Below are positions 1 to 8,157 of a stretch of DNA of 64,000 bases, in pieces. How positions within the stretch are numbered: the first letter of the stretch is position 1; each line of letters opens with the position of its first letter. The stretch spans positions 1 to 64,000 of the forward strand of contig CAWJXK010000001.1 of assembly GCA_963846855.1 (NCBI GenBank), in the 5' to 3' direction. Source of the DNA: CAIWHR01 sp963846855. Its GTDB lineage: Bacteria; Pseudomonadota; Gammaproteobacteria; Burkholderiales; Casimicrobiaceae. The notes under the pieces are model-generated. The model made no database searches. It was not told the DNA's origin and was given only the letters and a program-made list of their open reading frames with translations. The translations under genes were made by a program, and so were the position numbers.

Positions 1-151
1 TTCGTGCAAGCCTGGAGCGTTGCCCCAGGCTTCTGGATTGATGTCGCGCCCTTGGCGCTGTGGCTGTCGCCGCAAATCTTATTCCTGCGTCCCTGTCCGC
101 CGCAGGACGGACTCGCCGTGGCGAGCTTTCCTGATTCTAGATAGTGCGTCG

Positions 152-1355
152 TCATCGAATAAGTGGAAGGATGTAAACGGTGAGTAGAACAAAGACCCAG
201 ACAACATCGACAAAGTGCCAGTAGTAACCGACTGACTTAAAGGCTGACTCGCGGCGGCCAGAAGCGAAATCGCCCTCCCACGCCAGCCAGAGAAAAATCA
301 GCAGCGCGATCAAACCAAGGAGCACGTGCAAACCGTGGAAGCCAGTCAGGGTGAAGAACGTGGTTGAAAACATATTGGTACCGAGATCTACCCCGGTCTG
401 AAATAGGTGCCAATACTCCGTTCCCTGACCGACAAGGAAGATTCCGCCGAGCAGGATCGTCAGCGCCAGCCAGCCAAGCATGGAACCGCGACGCTGTTTC
501 GTCAGGGCAACCTCGGATCGCCAAAAAGTGAAACTGCTCGCGAAAAGACAAATGCTGAACACCAGAGTTCGCGGAACATCCAGTTCTTTCGGTCCGGGAC
601 CGGGCTGGGGCCGAGCGTAGAAATACAAATAGGCAAGGATAAGCGTCCCGAAGAATCCTGTTTCGGAAAGAATGAAGCTTAGGATCCCGACCTTGTTGTG
701 ATCGGGAAGAGTTACCGCGGCGCTATTCTCGCCTACAATCGGGTCAGGCCGGTCAGGGTTAGCCAAATCCCATAACGGGCGCCGGCTGCGGATCGGCGGC
801 AGCGCGACAAAGTTTTCGTGCGGCGGTGGCGACGTGGTAGCCCATTCGAGTGTCCATGCGTCCCAGGGGTTATCGCCCGCTACTTTGCCTCGGAAAAAAG
901 ACGTGGCCAAATTCCAAACCAGAATAAGCGCCGACGCGCTCATGAAAAAGACGCCGGCGGTCGAGAGCATGTTCATCCAGCCCCAGTTTGGAAGATCGGG
1001 ATAGGTATAGATGCGCCGCGGCATACCCAGCAACCCAAGGAAATGCTGAATGACGAAGGTCATGTTGAAGCCGATGACCATGAGCCAGAACGTCCATTTG
1101 CCTAGCCGACTCTGACATCATGCGGCCGCTCATTTTCGGAAACCAATATTGAATGGCGCCGAGGACGGCGAAGACGATTGCGCCTACGGCCACAAAGTGA
1201 AAATGTGCGACGAGAAAGTAGCTGTTCTTAGTCTGCCAATCGAGTGCCACGCTGGCATGACTGATTCCGGTGAGGCCCGCGACAAGGAATTGGATGAGAA
1301 ACGCGATGCAACATAACATCGGCACATCGAAACGGATTCGCCCACCTAGCATCGT
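152..1355 (-). pseudogene. Fused cytochrome c oxidase subunit I/III, 5'-truncated fragment
   Basis: Haem-copper terminal oxidase of the inner membrane. Reading leftwards from 1355 the protein starts inside subunit I (GGRIRFDVPM, then the HFHFV motif), runs through the last subunit I helices (IQHFLGLLGMPRR) and continues without a stop into a complete subunit III-like part (GFHGLHVLLG, YYWHFVDVVWV) ending at 152. Subunit I+III fusions are known in caa3-type oxidases. The first 60% or so of subunit I is missing, ending abruptly near 1355 where hslV sequence begins. The frame slips near 1106: one extra base lies between MMSES and LGKWTFWLM. Base composition is visibly less GC-rich than the rest of the window. 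Positions 1-151 downstream hold no gene I recognise. The family call is secure; the fragment is probably non-functional or a chimeric contig end. Confidence 0.8.
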
Positions 1356-1512
1356 TGCGGGCGGCCCGTACGCGCAGGCAGCGGCACGGGCCTTGCTGGA
1401 GGGCACGGCATTGTCCGCGACGGACATCGTGAAAAGGTCGCTGGCCATTGCCGGCGACCTTTGCATCTATACCAACCAGAACCATGTCATCGAGACCCTT
1501 GAAGCAAAATGA
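1351..1512 (+). pseudogene. hslV: HslV (ClpQ) protease subunit, C-terminal fragment
   Basis: The last 50 or so residues of the HslV peptidase of the HslUV ATP-dependent protease are readable: GGPYAQAAARALLE, then IVKRSLAIAGDLCIYTNQ and a terminal HVIETLEAK before the stop at 1510-1512. The catalytic N-terminal Thr and about two thirds of the protein are absent. Upstream of 1351 the sequence belongs to the oppositely oriented oxidase gene, and the residues just before the GG (usually IGS) appear lost, so the join lies at about 1351-1362. hslU does not follow; the next gene is a Ubi-type hydroxylase 7 bp downstream. Confidence 0.75.
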
Positions 1513-1519
1513 GGGCGCA

Positions 1520-2707
1520 ATGAGCGGGACTGAAGCCGAATTCGACGTCGCCATCGCTGGCGCGGGGCTGGTCGGCCTCTCGCTCGCCCTCGCCCTCACT
1601 GATGCCGGGCTCGCCGTGGCGCTCATCGACCGGGCGCCGCTGCAACTGCAGGAGGGGCCGGTGTCGGACGACGACTGGGATGCGCGCGTCTACGCGATCA
1701 GCCCCGGCAGCGCGTCGTTCCTGCGCGCCCTCGGGGTGTGGCAGGACCTGCCGGCGGAGCGTATCGCGGCGGTCGAGACCATGCGGGTAGAAGGCGACGA
1801 CGGCGGCGTGCTCCGCTTCTCCGCGCACGATCTCGGGGAGCGCGCGCTCGCCTGGATCGTCGAGGAGCGCTCGCTCCGGGACGCACTCACCCGGAAGCTC
1901 AGGACGACCCGCGTCGCCGTTCACGCGCCGCGCACGCTCTCGGCGATCGGATTCGCGGCGGATCGCGCCGAGCTTCGCTTCGACGACGGCGCCACGCTGA
2001 CGACGCGCCTTGTCGTCGGCGCCGACGGGCTGCGCTCGTGGGTCCGCGAGAGCGCCGGAATCGTCGCGGCGCCGCGCCCGTACGGGCAGACCGCCGTCGT
2101 CGCCAATTTCGCATGCGAGCGCGCGCATCACGGGCGGGCGCACCAGTGGTTCCGCGAGGACGGCGGCATCCTCGCGTGGCTGCCGCTGCCGGGCCGGCGC
2201 GTCTCCATCGTGTGGTCGGCGCCGGACGCGCTGGCGGCCGAGCTCCGCGCCCTGGCGCCGGACGCGCTCGCGGCGCGGGTTGCCCTTGCCGGAGAGAACG
2301 CGCTGGGGGCCTTCGAGAGCATCACGCCGGCCGCCGGCTTTCCGCTGCAGTTCCTGCGCCTGCCCGTGGTCGTCGCGCACCGGCTGGCCCTTTGCGGCGA
2401 CGCCGCGCATGGCGTGCACCCGCTGGCGGGCCAGGGCGTGAACCTGGGATTCGGCGACGCCGAATCGCTCGCCGGCATCCTGCGGGAGCGCGGGCCGGTC
2501 GACGACGCCGGCGCGCCGATCCTGCTCGATCGCTACGCGCGGCGCCGCGCCGGGCCGGTGCGGGCGATGCAGACCGTCACCGACACGCTCGCCCACCTGT
2601 TCGGAATCCGTGCGCCCTGGGCGCGCGTCGCACGCAATCTCGGCATGTCCGCCGTCGAGCGGATGCCCCTCGCGAAGCGGCTCCTGGCGGAGCCCGCGTT
2701 GCGCTAA
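1520..2707 (+). CDS. UbiH/UbiF/VisC-family FAD-dependent hydroxylase
   Basis: Flavin monooxygenase of the ubiquinone-hydroxylase family, expected to hydroxylate the ring of an octaprenyl-phenol intermediate at the inner membrane. The 395-residue protein has the FAD Rossmann motif GAGLVG at 14-19, the GADG motif at 167-170 and the second FAD motif GDAAHGVHPLAGQG at 293-306. The ATG at 1520 was preferred to an in-frame ATG at 1448 because the latter overlaps the hslV tail and MSGTEAEFDVAIAGAG places the Rossmann fold at the normal distance. Which ring position it acts on cannot be told from sequence. dsbC follows after 31 bp. Confidence 0.85.
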   Translation: MSGTEAEFDVAIAGAGLVGLSLALALTDAGLAVALIDRAPLQLQEGPVSDDDWDARVYAISPGSASFLRALGVWQDLPAERIAAVETMRVEGDDGGVLRFSAHDLGERALAWIVEERSLRDALTRKLRTTRVAVHAPRTLSAIGFAADRAELRFDDGATLTTRLVVGADGLRSWVRESAGIVAAPRPYGQTAVVANFACERAHHGRAHQWFREDGGILAWLPLPGRRVSIVWSAPDALAAELRALAPDALAARVALAGENALGAFESITPAAGFPLQFLRLPVVVAHRLALCGDAAHGVHPLAGQGVNLGFGDAESLAGILRERGPVDDAGAPILLDRYARRRAGPVRAMQTVTDTLAHLFGIRAPWARVARNLGMSAVERMPLAKRLLAEPALR

Positions 2708-2738
2708 CTGCTAAAATCACATTCTTCTGGAGAAAACC

Positions 2739-3551
2739 ATGACTCACACTACGACACGAATCTTGCGCACGCGGCTTTCCGCCGCGCTCGTTTGCGCGCT
2801 CATGGCCGGCGCGGCCGCTGCGGTGGAAACGCCCGCCGCCCGCCGCCGGCGTCCGTTCCGCTCACCCCCGAAGCGCTCGGCCGTGAAGAAGCTGGTCGAG
2901 CAGCGCTTTCCGACCGCGGTCATCCGCGGCGTCGTCAAGACGCCGTACTTCGGGCTCTACGAGATCCAGCTGGACGACCAGTTCCTCTACACCGACACCA
3001 AGGTCAACTACGTGATGGCCGGCTCGGTGTACGACGCCAACACGAAGCAGAACCTCACCGAGGCGAAGCTCCGCAAGCTCAATCGTGTCGCGTTCGACAC
3101 GTTGCCGCTCGACCTCGCGTTCAAGCGTGTGAAAGGCAACGGACAGCGAAAGATGGCGATCTTCTCGGATGCCGATTGCCCGTTCTGCGCGAAGCTCGAG
3201 GACGAGCTCAAGGCCGTCGACAACGTGACGATCTACACGTTCCTGTTCCCGATCGACGCGCTGCACCCGGACTCCGCGCGGAAGTCGAAGATGATCTGGT
3301 GCTCGTCCGACCGCGTGAAATCGTGGGAGGATTTCTTCGCGTCGGGCAGGCTGCCCGATAACAACGGCGAGTGCGACAACCCCGTGGAGGCGACCAACGC
3401 GCTCGGGAAGAAGCTCCACGTGCAGGCGACGCCGACGCTGGTGTTCGCGGACGGCAACGTCGTTCCCGGGGCGATCCCGACCACGCAGCTGGAAACCGAG
3501 CTGGCCAACGCCCAGGCGGAGTCCGCCAAGCAGACGGCGGCGAAGAAATAG
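2739..3551 (+). CDS. dsbC: Thiol:disulfide interchange protein DsbC
   Basis: Periplasmic disulfide isomerase that reshuffles wrong disulfides. There is a clear signal peptide (residues 1-28), an N-terminal dimerisation domain, the redox motif C147-PF-C150 in the thioredoxin fold, a structural Cys pair (C188, C212) and the cis-Pro loop TPT at 231-233. A GGAG ribosome site lies 8 bp before the ATG. Residues 33-47 (Arg-rich, RRRRPFRSPPKRS) look out of frame: another frame there reads PASVPLTPEAL, which joins smoothly to AVKKLVEQRFP. This suggests one missing base near 2832-2848 and one extra G near 2879. The fold and function call do not depend on this stretch. Confidence 0.88.
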   Translation: MTHTTTRILRTRLSAALVCALMAGAAAAVETPAARRRRPFRSPPKRSAVKKLVEQRFPTAVIRGVVKTPYFGLYEIQLDDQFLYTDTKVNYVMAGSVYDANTKQNLTEAKLRKLNRVAFDTLPLDLAFKRVKGNGQRKMAIFSDADCPFCAKLEDELKAVDNVTIYTFLFPIDALHPDSARKSKMIWCSSDRVKSWEDFFASGRLPDNNGECDNPVEATNALGKKLHVQATPTLVFADGNVVPGAIPTTQLETELANAQAESAKQTAAKK

Positions 3552-3594
3552 CGGCCCGCATTACGCGGCCGAATCCCGAGGAAAGGAAGCCGAG

Positions 3595-4662
3595 ATGGCG
3601 ATCATCGATTTCCTGAAGAAACAGTTCATCGACATCATCGAGTGGACGGACGACTCGCGCGACACGCTGTCGTTCCGCTTCCCCGACGACGACAAGGAAA
3701 TCAAGAACGGCGCGCAGCTCGTCGTGCGCGAATCGCAGGTCGCGCAGTTCGTCTACCTCGGCCAGTTCGGCGACACCTTCGGTCCCGGCAAGTATTCGCT
3801 CACGACCGACAACATTCCGATCCTGTCCGACCTCAAGGGCTGGAAATACGGCTTCGAGAGCCCGTTCAAGGCGGATGTCTACTACGTCGTCACGCGCGTG
3901 TTCACGGGCAACAAGTGGGGCACAGCGAATCCCGTGATGATGCGCGACGCCGACTTCGGCATCGTGCGGCTCCGCGCGTACGGCATCTACGATTTCCGCG
4001 TCGTCGACGTCAAGAAATTCCTGAAGGAGGTCGCCGGGACCGACGACCATTTCCGGCTCGACGAATTCAACGACACGATGCGCGCGCGCATCGTCAGCGT
4101 GTTCTCCGATGCGCTCGCCAACGCGAAGATCCCCGCGCTCGACGTCGCCGCGCGCTACACCGAGCTGGGCGGCGCGCTGCTGCCGCTCATCAATCCGGCG
4201 ATCGGCGAGAAGTACGGGCTCGAGATGACGAGCTTCGTCGTCGAGAACGTCTCGGTGCCGCCGGAGGTCGAGGCGGCGATCGACAAGCGCTCGAGCATGG
4301 CCGCGGTCGGCAACCTCAACGACTACGTGAAGTTCCAGATGGCGCAGGGGATGGAGAAGGGCGGCAACGCGGGCGTCGGCGGCATCGGCGCCGAGATGGC
4401 GGTCGGCATGGCGATGGCGCAGCAGATGATCAACCAGACCGGCGGCATCATGGCGCAGGGCACGCCGGGCATCGCGGCGCCGGCGCCGGCCGCCGCGGCG
4501 GCGGTAAACGACCTCATGACGCCCGCGCAGGTCGCGCAGACGCTGGGCGTGGGCGAGGCGGACGTGATGTCGAGCCTCGAGTCGGGCGACCTCAAGGGCA
4601 AGAAGATCGGCACGCAGTGGCGCGTCACGCGCGCCGCGGTCGACTCCTTCCTGAAATCATGA
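3595..4662 (+). CDS. SPFH/virion-core-like protein with C-terminal HTH
   Basis: A 355-residue cytosolic protein. Residues 1 to about 250 form an SPFH-type (stomatin/prohibitin-like, YdjI-type) domain: IIEWTDDSRDTLSFRFP, then GPGKYSLTTDNIPIL and GFESPFKADVYYV. A Gly/Met/Ala-rich linker follows (270-300). The C-terminal 48 residues (MTPAQVAQTLGVGEADVMSS to VDSFLKS) resemble an excisionase/MerR-like DNA-binding helix-turn-helix domain. No signal peptide is seen. The stop overlaps the next start (ATGA), so it is translationally coupled to a DUF4019 gene and then a zinc-ribbon gene. The combination suggests a membrane- or stress-linked scaffold, but no substrate is known to me. Confidence 0.75.
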   Translation: MAIIDFLKKQFIDIIEWTDDSRDTLSFRFPDDDKEIKNGAQLVVRESQVAQFVYLGQFGDTFGPGKYSLTTDNIPILSDLKGWKYGFESPFKADVYYVVTRVFTGNKWGTANPVMMRDADFGIVRLRAYGIYDFRVVDVKKFLKEVAGTDDHFRLDEFNDTMRARIVSVFSDALANAKIPALDVAARYTELGGALLPLINPAIGEKYGLEMTSFVVENVSVPPEVEAAIDKRSSMAAVGNLNDYVKFQMAQGMEKGGNAGVGGIGAEMAVGMAMAQQMINQTGGIMAQGTPGIAAPAPAAAAAVNDLMTPAQVAQTLGVGEADVMSSLESGDLKGKKIGTQWRVTRAAVDSFLKS

Positions 4663-5099
4663 GCGTCGTTGCGCAGTCGGCGCGCGCGGTGGCCGGCGCG
4701 CTAATCGTGCTGGCCTGCGCGCTTGCCGTCTTTCCTGCGGCGGCGCAGGACCCGCGCGCCGGTGCTGCGCAGTCGGCCGCGCGCGCATGGCTCGCGCTGG
4801 TCGACAACGGTGACGCCGACGCGAGCTGGAAAAGCGCCGGCACGAAATTCGACGAGGCGTTTCCCCTCGAAAAGTGGCGCGAGGCGCTGAAGACCTACCG
4901 CACCCCGATGGGCGCGCTCGAGTCGCGCACGGCGATCGCGACGACGTTCAGCAAGGAAGTTCAAGACCTTCCGCCCGGCGATTACGCGAACGTCCAGTTC
5001 CGCACGAATTTCGCGAACAAGGTCGACGCGCACGAATCGATCTCGCTGGAGCGCTCGGCCGACGGCACCTGGCTCGTCATCGGCTACGCGCTGCGCTGA
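4659..5099 (+). CDS. DUF4019 family secreted protein
   Basis: A 146-residue protein with a signal peptide (about residues 1-28, ending FPAAAQ) followed by a DUF4019-type domain: AARAWLALVDNGDADASW, EKWREALKTYRTPMGALESR, and a C-terminal GTWLVIGYALR. It is predicted to be periplasmic; the domain is of unknown function. The ATG at 4659 overlaps the stop of the SPFH gene and the zinc-ribbon gene starts 17 bp later, so the three appear to be one operon. Confidence 0.75.
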   Translation: MSVVAQSARAVAGALIVLACALAVFPAAAQDPRAGAAQSAARAWLALVDNGDADASWKSAGTKFDEAFPLEKWREALKTYRTPMGALESRTAIATTFSKEVQDLPPGDYANVQFRTNFANKVDAHESISLERSADGTWLVIGYALR

Positions 5100-5116
5100 T
5101 CCGCGGAGCCGGGCGG

Positions 5117-6209
5117 ATGGCCGAAACCGTCGCGCTGTCGAAATTCGCCTGCCCGTCCTGCGGCGGCGAGGCGACCTGGAACCCGTCGAAACAGAAGCTC
5201 GTCTGCCCGTTCTGCGGCACCGAGTCGCCGGCTCGCCTCGGCGCCGACGGCACGGTCGCCGAGCACGATCTCGTCGCGGCGCTGCGCGGGATCGGCGACG
5301 ACGCGCGCGGCTGGCAGGCGGACAAGCGTCAGGTCAAGTGCCAGAGCTGCAACGCGATCTCGGTGCTTGATCCGAAGCGCCAGGCGCAGAACTGCGAATT
5401 CTGCGGATCGGCCCAGCTCGTCCCCTATACGGAATCCAAGCCGGCGTTCCGCCCCGAGAGCGTGCTGCCGTTCACGGTGAGCGAGACGGGCGCGCGCGAC
5501 GGCATCCGTGCCTGGTACAGCAAGCTCTGGCTCGCGCCGACCGCGTTGAAGCGGCGCGCGCTCACGGACACCGTGCGCGGCGTCTACCTTCCGTACTGGA
5601 CGTTCGACGCGCACGTCGGAGGCCGCGTGGACCGCCGAGGCGGGCCATTACTACTACACGACCGAGACGTACACCGAGGGCGGGCAGACGCGCACGCGCG
5701 AGGTGCAGCACGTGCGCTGGGAGCCCGCCGCCGGGCGACTGCAGCAGGACTTCGACGACGATCTCGTCTGCGCGTCGGTGGGCGTGCACCCGGAGCTCCT
5801 GCGCGGCATCGAGCCGTTCCCGACGCAGGCGCTCAAACCGTACGACGCGGGGTTCGTCGCCGGCTGGATCGTCGAGCGCTATCAGATCGATCTCGTCGCC
5901 GCCGCACAACGCGCCCGCGATGCGATGGACGCGAAGGTCCGCATGCTGTGCGGGCAGCAGGTCCCGGGCGACACGTTCCGCAATCTCGAGGTGCGCGCCG
6001 ACTACTCCGCACAGACGTTCAAGCACATCCTGGCCCCTATCTGGTTCCTGTCGTACAACTACGGCGCGAGGGCGTTCCAGTGCGTGATGAACGGCGTCTC
6101 CGGCGCGATCCGCGGCGAGTACCCGAAGAGCCCGTGGAAGGTCGCGCTGCTGGTGCTCGCGATCCTCGTGGTCGTCGTCATCGTGCTCTCGCTCGGCGGC
6201 CGGCATTGA
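5117..6209 (+). CDS. Zinc-ribbon membrane-anchored protein (one frameshift)
   Basis: N-terminal zinc ribbons are clear: CPSCGG and CPFCGT, then CQSCNA and CEFCGS, four CxxC pairs in the first 110 residues. A domain containing YLPYWTFDAH follows, and the C-terminus carries a strongly hydrophobic helix (VALLVLAILVVVVIVLSL), so it is probably tethered to the inner membrane. The frame breaks at 5618-5620: with one G removed the reading passes from PYWTFDAHV to AAWTAEAGHYYYTTETYTEG and on to the stop at 6209. About 363 residues if repaired. A single extra G fits the error pattern elsewhere in the window. The family is often mislabelled as a helicase (PriA-like) because of the ribbons; no helicase motif is present. 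Function unknown. Confidence 0.7.
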
Positions 6210-7033
6210 CGACGGCGCGGCCCGCGGCGGCTCCGCATCCGGCCTTCGCGCCGTACGCGCGATGGCTCGAGGCGGATGTGTTCCGCGCAATTCCATCGTG
6301 CGCGATGCTAGACGCCTCGGCGCGCGCGGCCGGCCTTGCTCTGCCGGATGGAACCCCGCTGCGCTTCGTCGCGGCCTCCCCGCGACGTGAATCCGCGCTC
6401 GATTTCGAAGCGCGCATCGCGCGAACAGGCGAGATCGCGCTCCGCGGCGACAGCCTCCACGATTTCTGCAATACGCTCGCGTGGCTCGCATTCCCGTGCA
6501 CCAAGGCCGCGCTCAATGCCGTCCATGTCGCCCAGCAGCGGGCATCCGCGACCGGCTCGCGGTCGCGTGCCCGCGACGCTGCGACGCTGCTCGACGAATC
6601 GGGGATGCTCGTCGCGTGCGCCGACCGCGAGCTCGTGCGGCGGTGGCGTGCCCACGAATGGCGTGCGGCATTCGGAGATCTCGGCGCGGGCGGCGCGCCG
6701 CGCCTGCACGCCTTCGCGATCGGGCACGGACTCCTCGCGAAATGCGTTGCACCGTATCGCGCGATCACCGCGCACGCGCTGGTCCTGCCGCTTGCCGCCC
6801 AAGATCTGCCGGACAAGCCCCAGGCGCTCGCGGAAGCGCTCGACGCGGCCGCCGCGGCGCGGATTGCCGGGGCCGACGACGCATGGTCGCCCGAGTCGCT
6901 GCTGCCGCTGCCGATCGCCGCGCTGCCGGGGTGGGACCGGGAGGGGCTGGGCGCCAGACTGTTCGACGACGCATCGGTCTTCCGGCCCGCGTCGCCGCGC
7001 TCGATGCGCGCGGGCGCGGTCATGCTACGCTGA
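6206..7033 (+). CDS. DUF3025 domain-containing protein
   Basis: A 275-residue protein of the DUF3025 family, recognised by LHDFCNTLAWLAFPCTKAALN (the usual DNLHDFFNALVWL-type core) and by a C-terminal LPGWD. It appears cytosolic and no catalytic role is established. I start it at TTG 6206, which overlaps the stop of the zinc-ribbon gene by four bases; no ATG lies before the conserved part until 6305, and the TTG start preserves the N-terminal HPAFAPYARWLEADVF stretch. An SDR gene follows after 21 bp. Confidence 0.7.
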   Translation: MTTARPAAAPHPAFAPYARWLEADVFRAIPSCAMLDASARAAGLALPDGTPLRFVAASPRRESALDFEARIARTGEIALRGDSLHDFCNTLAWLAFPCTKAALNAVHVAQQRASATGSRSRARDAATLLDESGMLVACADRELVRRWRAHEWRAAFGDLGAGGAPRLHAFAIGHGLLAKCVAPYRAITAHALVLPLAAQDLPDKPQALAEALDAAAAARIAGADDAWSPESLLPLPIAALPGWDREGLGARLFDDASVFRPASPRSMRAGAVMLR

Positions 7034-7054
7034 CGCCGGTCGCGGGGAGAATCC

Positions 7055-7789
7055 ATGCATGCAGTCATCGTCACAGGCGTTTCGCGCGGGCTGGGAGAAG
7101 CGCTGGCGAAGGCGCTGCTCGATGGCGGAGCCACGGTCGTCGGGATCGGCCGCACGCCGAGTACCAAGCTCGCGAGCGCGCGTTTTCGCCATGTCGCCTG
7201 CGATTTCGCGATGCCCGCGGCGATCGCGGCGAGCGTCGCGCCGGTACTGCGCGCGCTGGCCGAAACGCGCCCGGCAGCGGTCACGCTGATCAACAATGCG
7301 GCGGTGGCGACGCCGATCGGATTGATCGGCCGCCTCGACGCCGCGGCCGTCGAATCGGCGTTCGCGACCAACGTCGCCGCGCCACTCGTCATGGCCGATC
7401 TCTTTTGCCGCGCGTTTCCGGAGGCCATGCCGCGGCGCCGGATCATCAACGTCTCTTCGGGCGCCGCGCAGTCGGCGGTCGCCGGCAGCGCCGCCTACTG
7501 CATGTCGAAGGCGGCGCTGGAAATGCTGACGCGCGCGCTCGTCGCCGATCACGCGGCGACCTCGCTCGAATGCATCACGCTGCGGCCCGGGATCTTCGAG
7601 ACCGGCATGCAGCAATTCATGCGCAGCCACGACCCTGCGGATTTCCCGAGTGTCGGCCTGTTCCGCGGCTTCAAGGAGAACGGCCTGCTGAAGGACCCGG
7701 CCGACGTGGCCCGCGCGATCGTGCGCAAGCTCGTGACCGCACCCGTGGAAAACGGCCGCACGTACACCCATGTCGATCTGGAGGGCTAG
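7055..7789 (+). CDS. SDR family NAD(P)-dependent oxidoreductase
   Basis: Short-chain dehydrogenase/reductase of 244 residues with the cofactor motif TGVSRGLG at 7-14, NNAA at 81-84, a catalytic Ser at 134-135 and the YCMSK catalytic motif (Y148, K152). It has the compact form seen in sepiapterin/benzil reductase-like SDRs; the substrate cannot be inferred. Its stop codon is immediately followed by, and slightly overlaps, the left terminus of a dispersed inverted-repeat element. Confidence 0.85.
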   Translation: MHAVIVTGVSRGLGEALAKALLDGGATVVGIGRTPSTKLASARFRHVACDFAMPAAIAASVAPVLRALAETRPAAVTLINNAAVATPIGLIGRLDAAAVESAFATNVAAPLVMADLFCRAFPEAMPRRRIINVSSGAAQSAVAGSAAYCMSKAALEMLTRALVADHAATSLECITLRPGIFETGMQQFMRSHDPADFPSVGLFRGFKENGLLKDPADVARAIVRKLVTAPVENGRTYTHVDLEG

Positions 7790-8153
7790 GAGCCTATGAA
7801 CAAGTCGCGTGCGGTTGCGACGGGGAATTTTCGGGATGGGATGCCTCAGTTGCCAAATGAGGCGAGGCGAAGCTAATGGCCGGCCCCCTTAGCGAGCTTC
7901 GCGGAACGAACGTTCCAGTGAAGGCTAACGTGAGCAGCGCGAACGTTAAGCCGCGAAGCGGCGGCCGGAACTACAAAGCAGACCGCCCGCAGCCCCGTCC
8001 CTTCGCGCATTTGCCAACTGAGGCCAAATGCGGCGCGAAGCTTTGCCGCGCTCCTCGGCATCGTAGTGTGGACTACGACCTTCGTCGCGCGTCGCGCAGT
8101 CATCCACATTTGGCGCTGCAGCGCAACCGCGCGGGACTTGTTCATAGGCTCCT
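7788..8153. repeat. Dispersed inverted-repeat element, family A, copy 1
   Basis: About 366 bp bounded by terminal inverted repeats of roughly 32 bp: the left end starts AGGAGCCTATGAACAAGT and the right end is its near-perfect reverse complement (ACTTGTTCATAGGCTCCT). The interior is shared at high identity with 38693-39053 and, shorter and reversed, with 32976-33286. There is no transposase, so it resembles a non-autonomous MITE-like element or a very large REP. It fills the whole gap between the SDR stop and the TctC start. An ATG at 7876 opens a frame through the element that runs in frame into the next gene. Confidence 0.8.
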
Positions 8154-8157
8154 TGGC

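Noticed and set aside
1..151. Partial gene at the left edge
   Set aside because: A plus frame is open to about 144, but neither strand gives residues I can match to a family.
5117..5620. Zinc-ribbon protein as a PriA-like helicase
   Set aside because: Only CxxC pairs are shared; there are no Walker or helicase motifs, and a membrane helix ends the protein.
7876..8157. N-terminal extension of the TctC-like protein starting MAGPLSEL
   Set aside because: It is translated repeat element; the signal peptide starts at 8158. The same peptide precedes mlaC at 38782 for the same reason.
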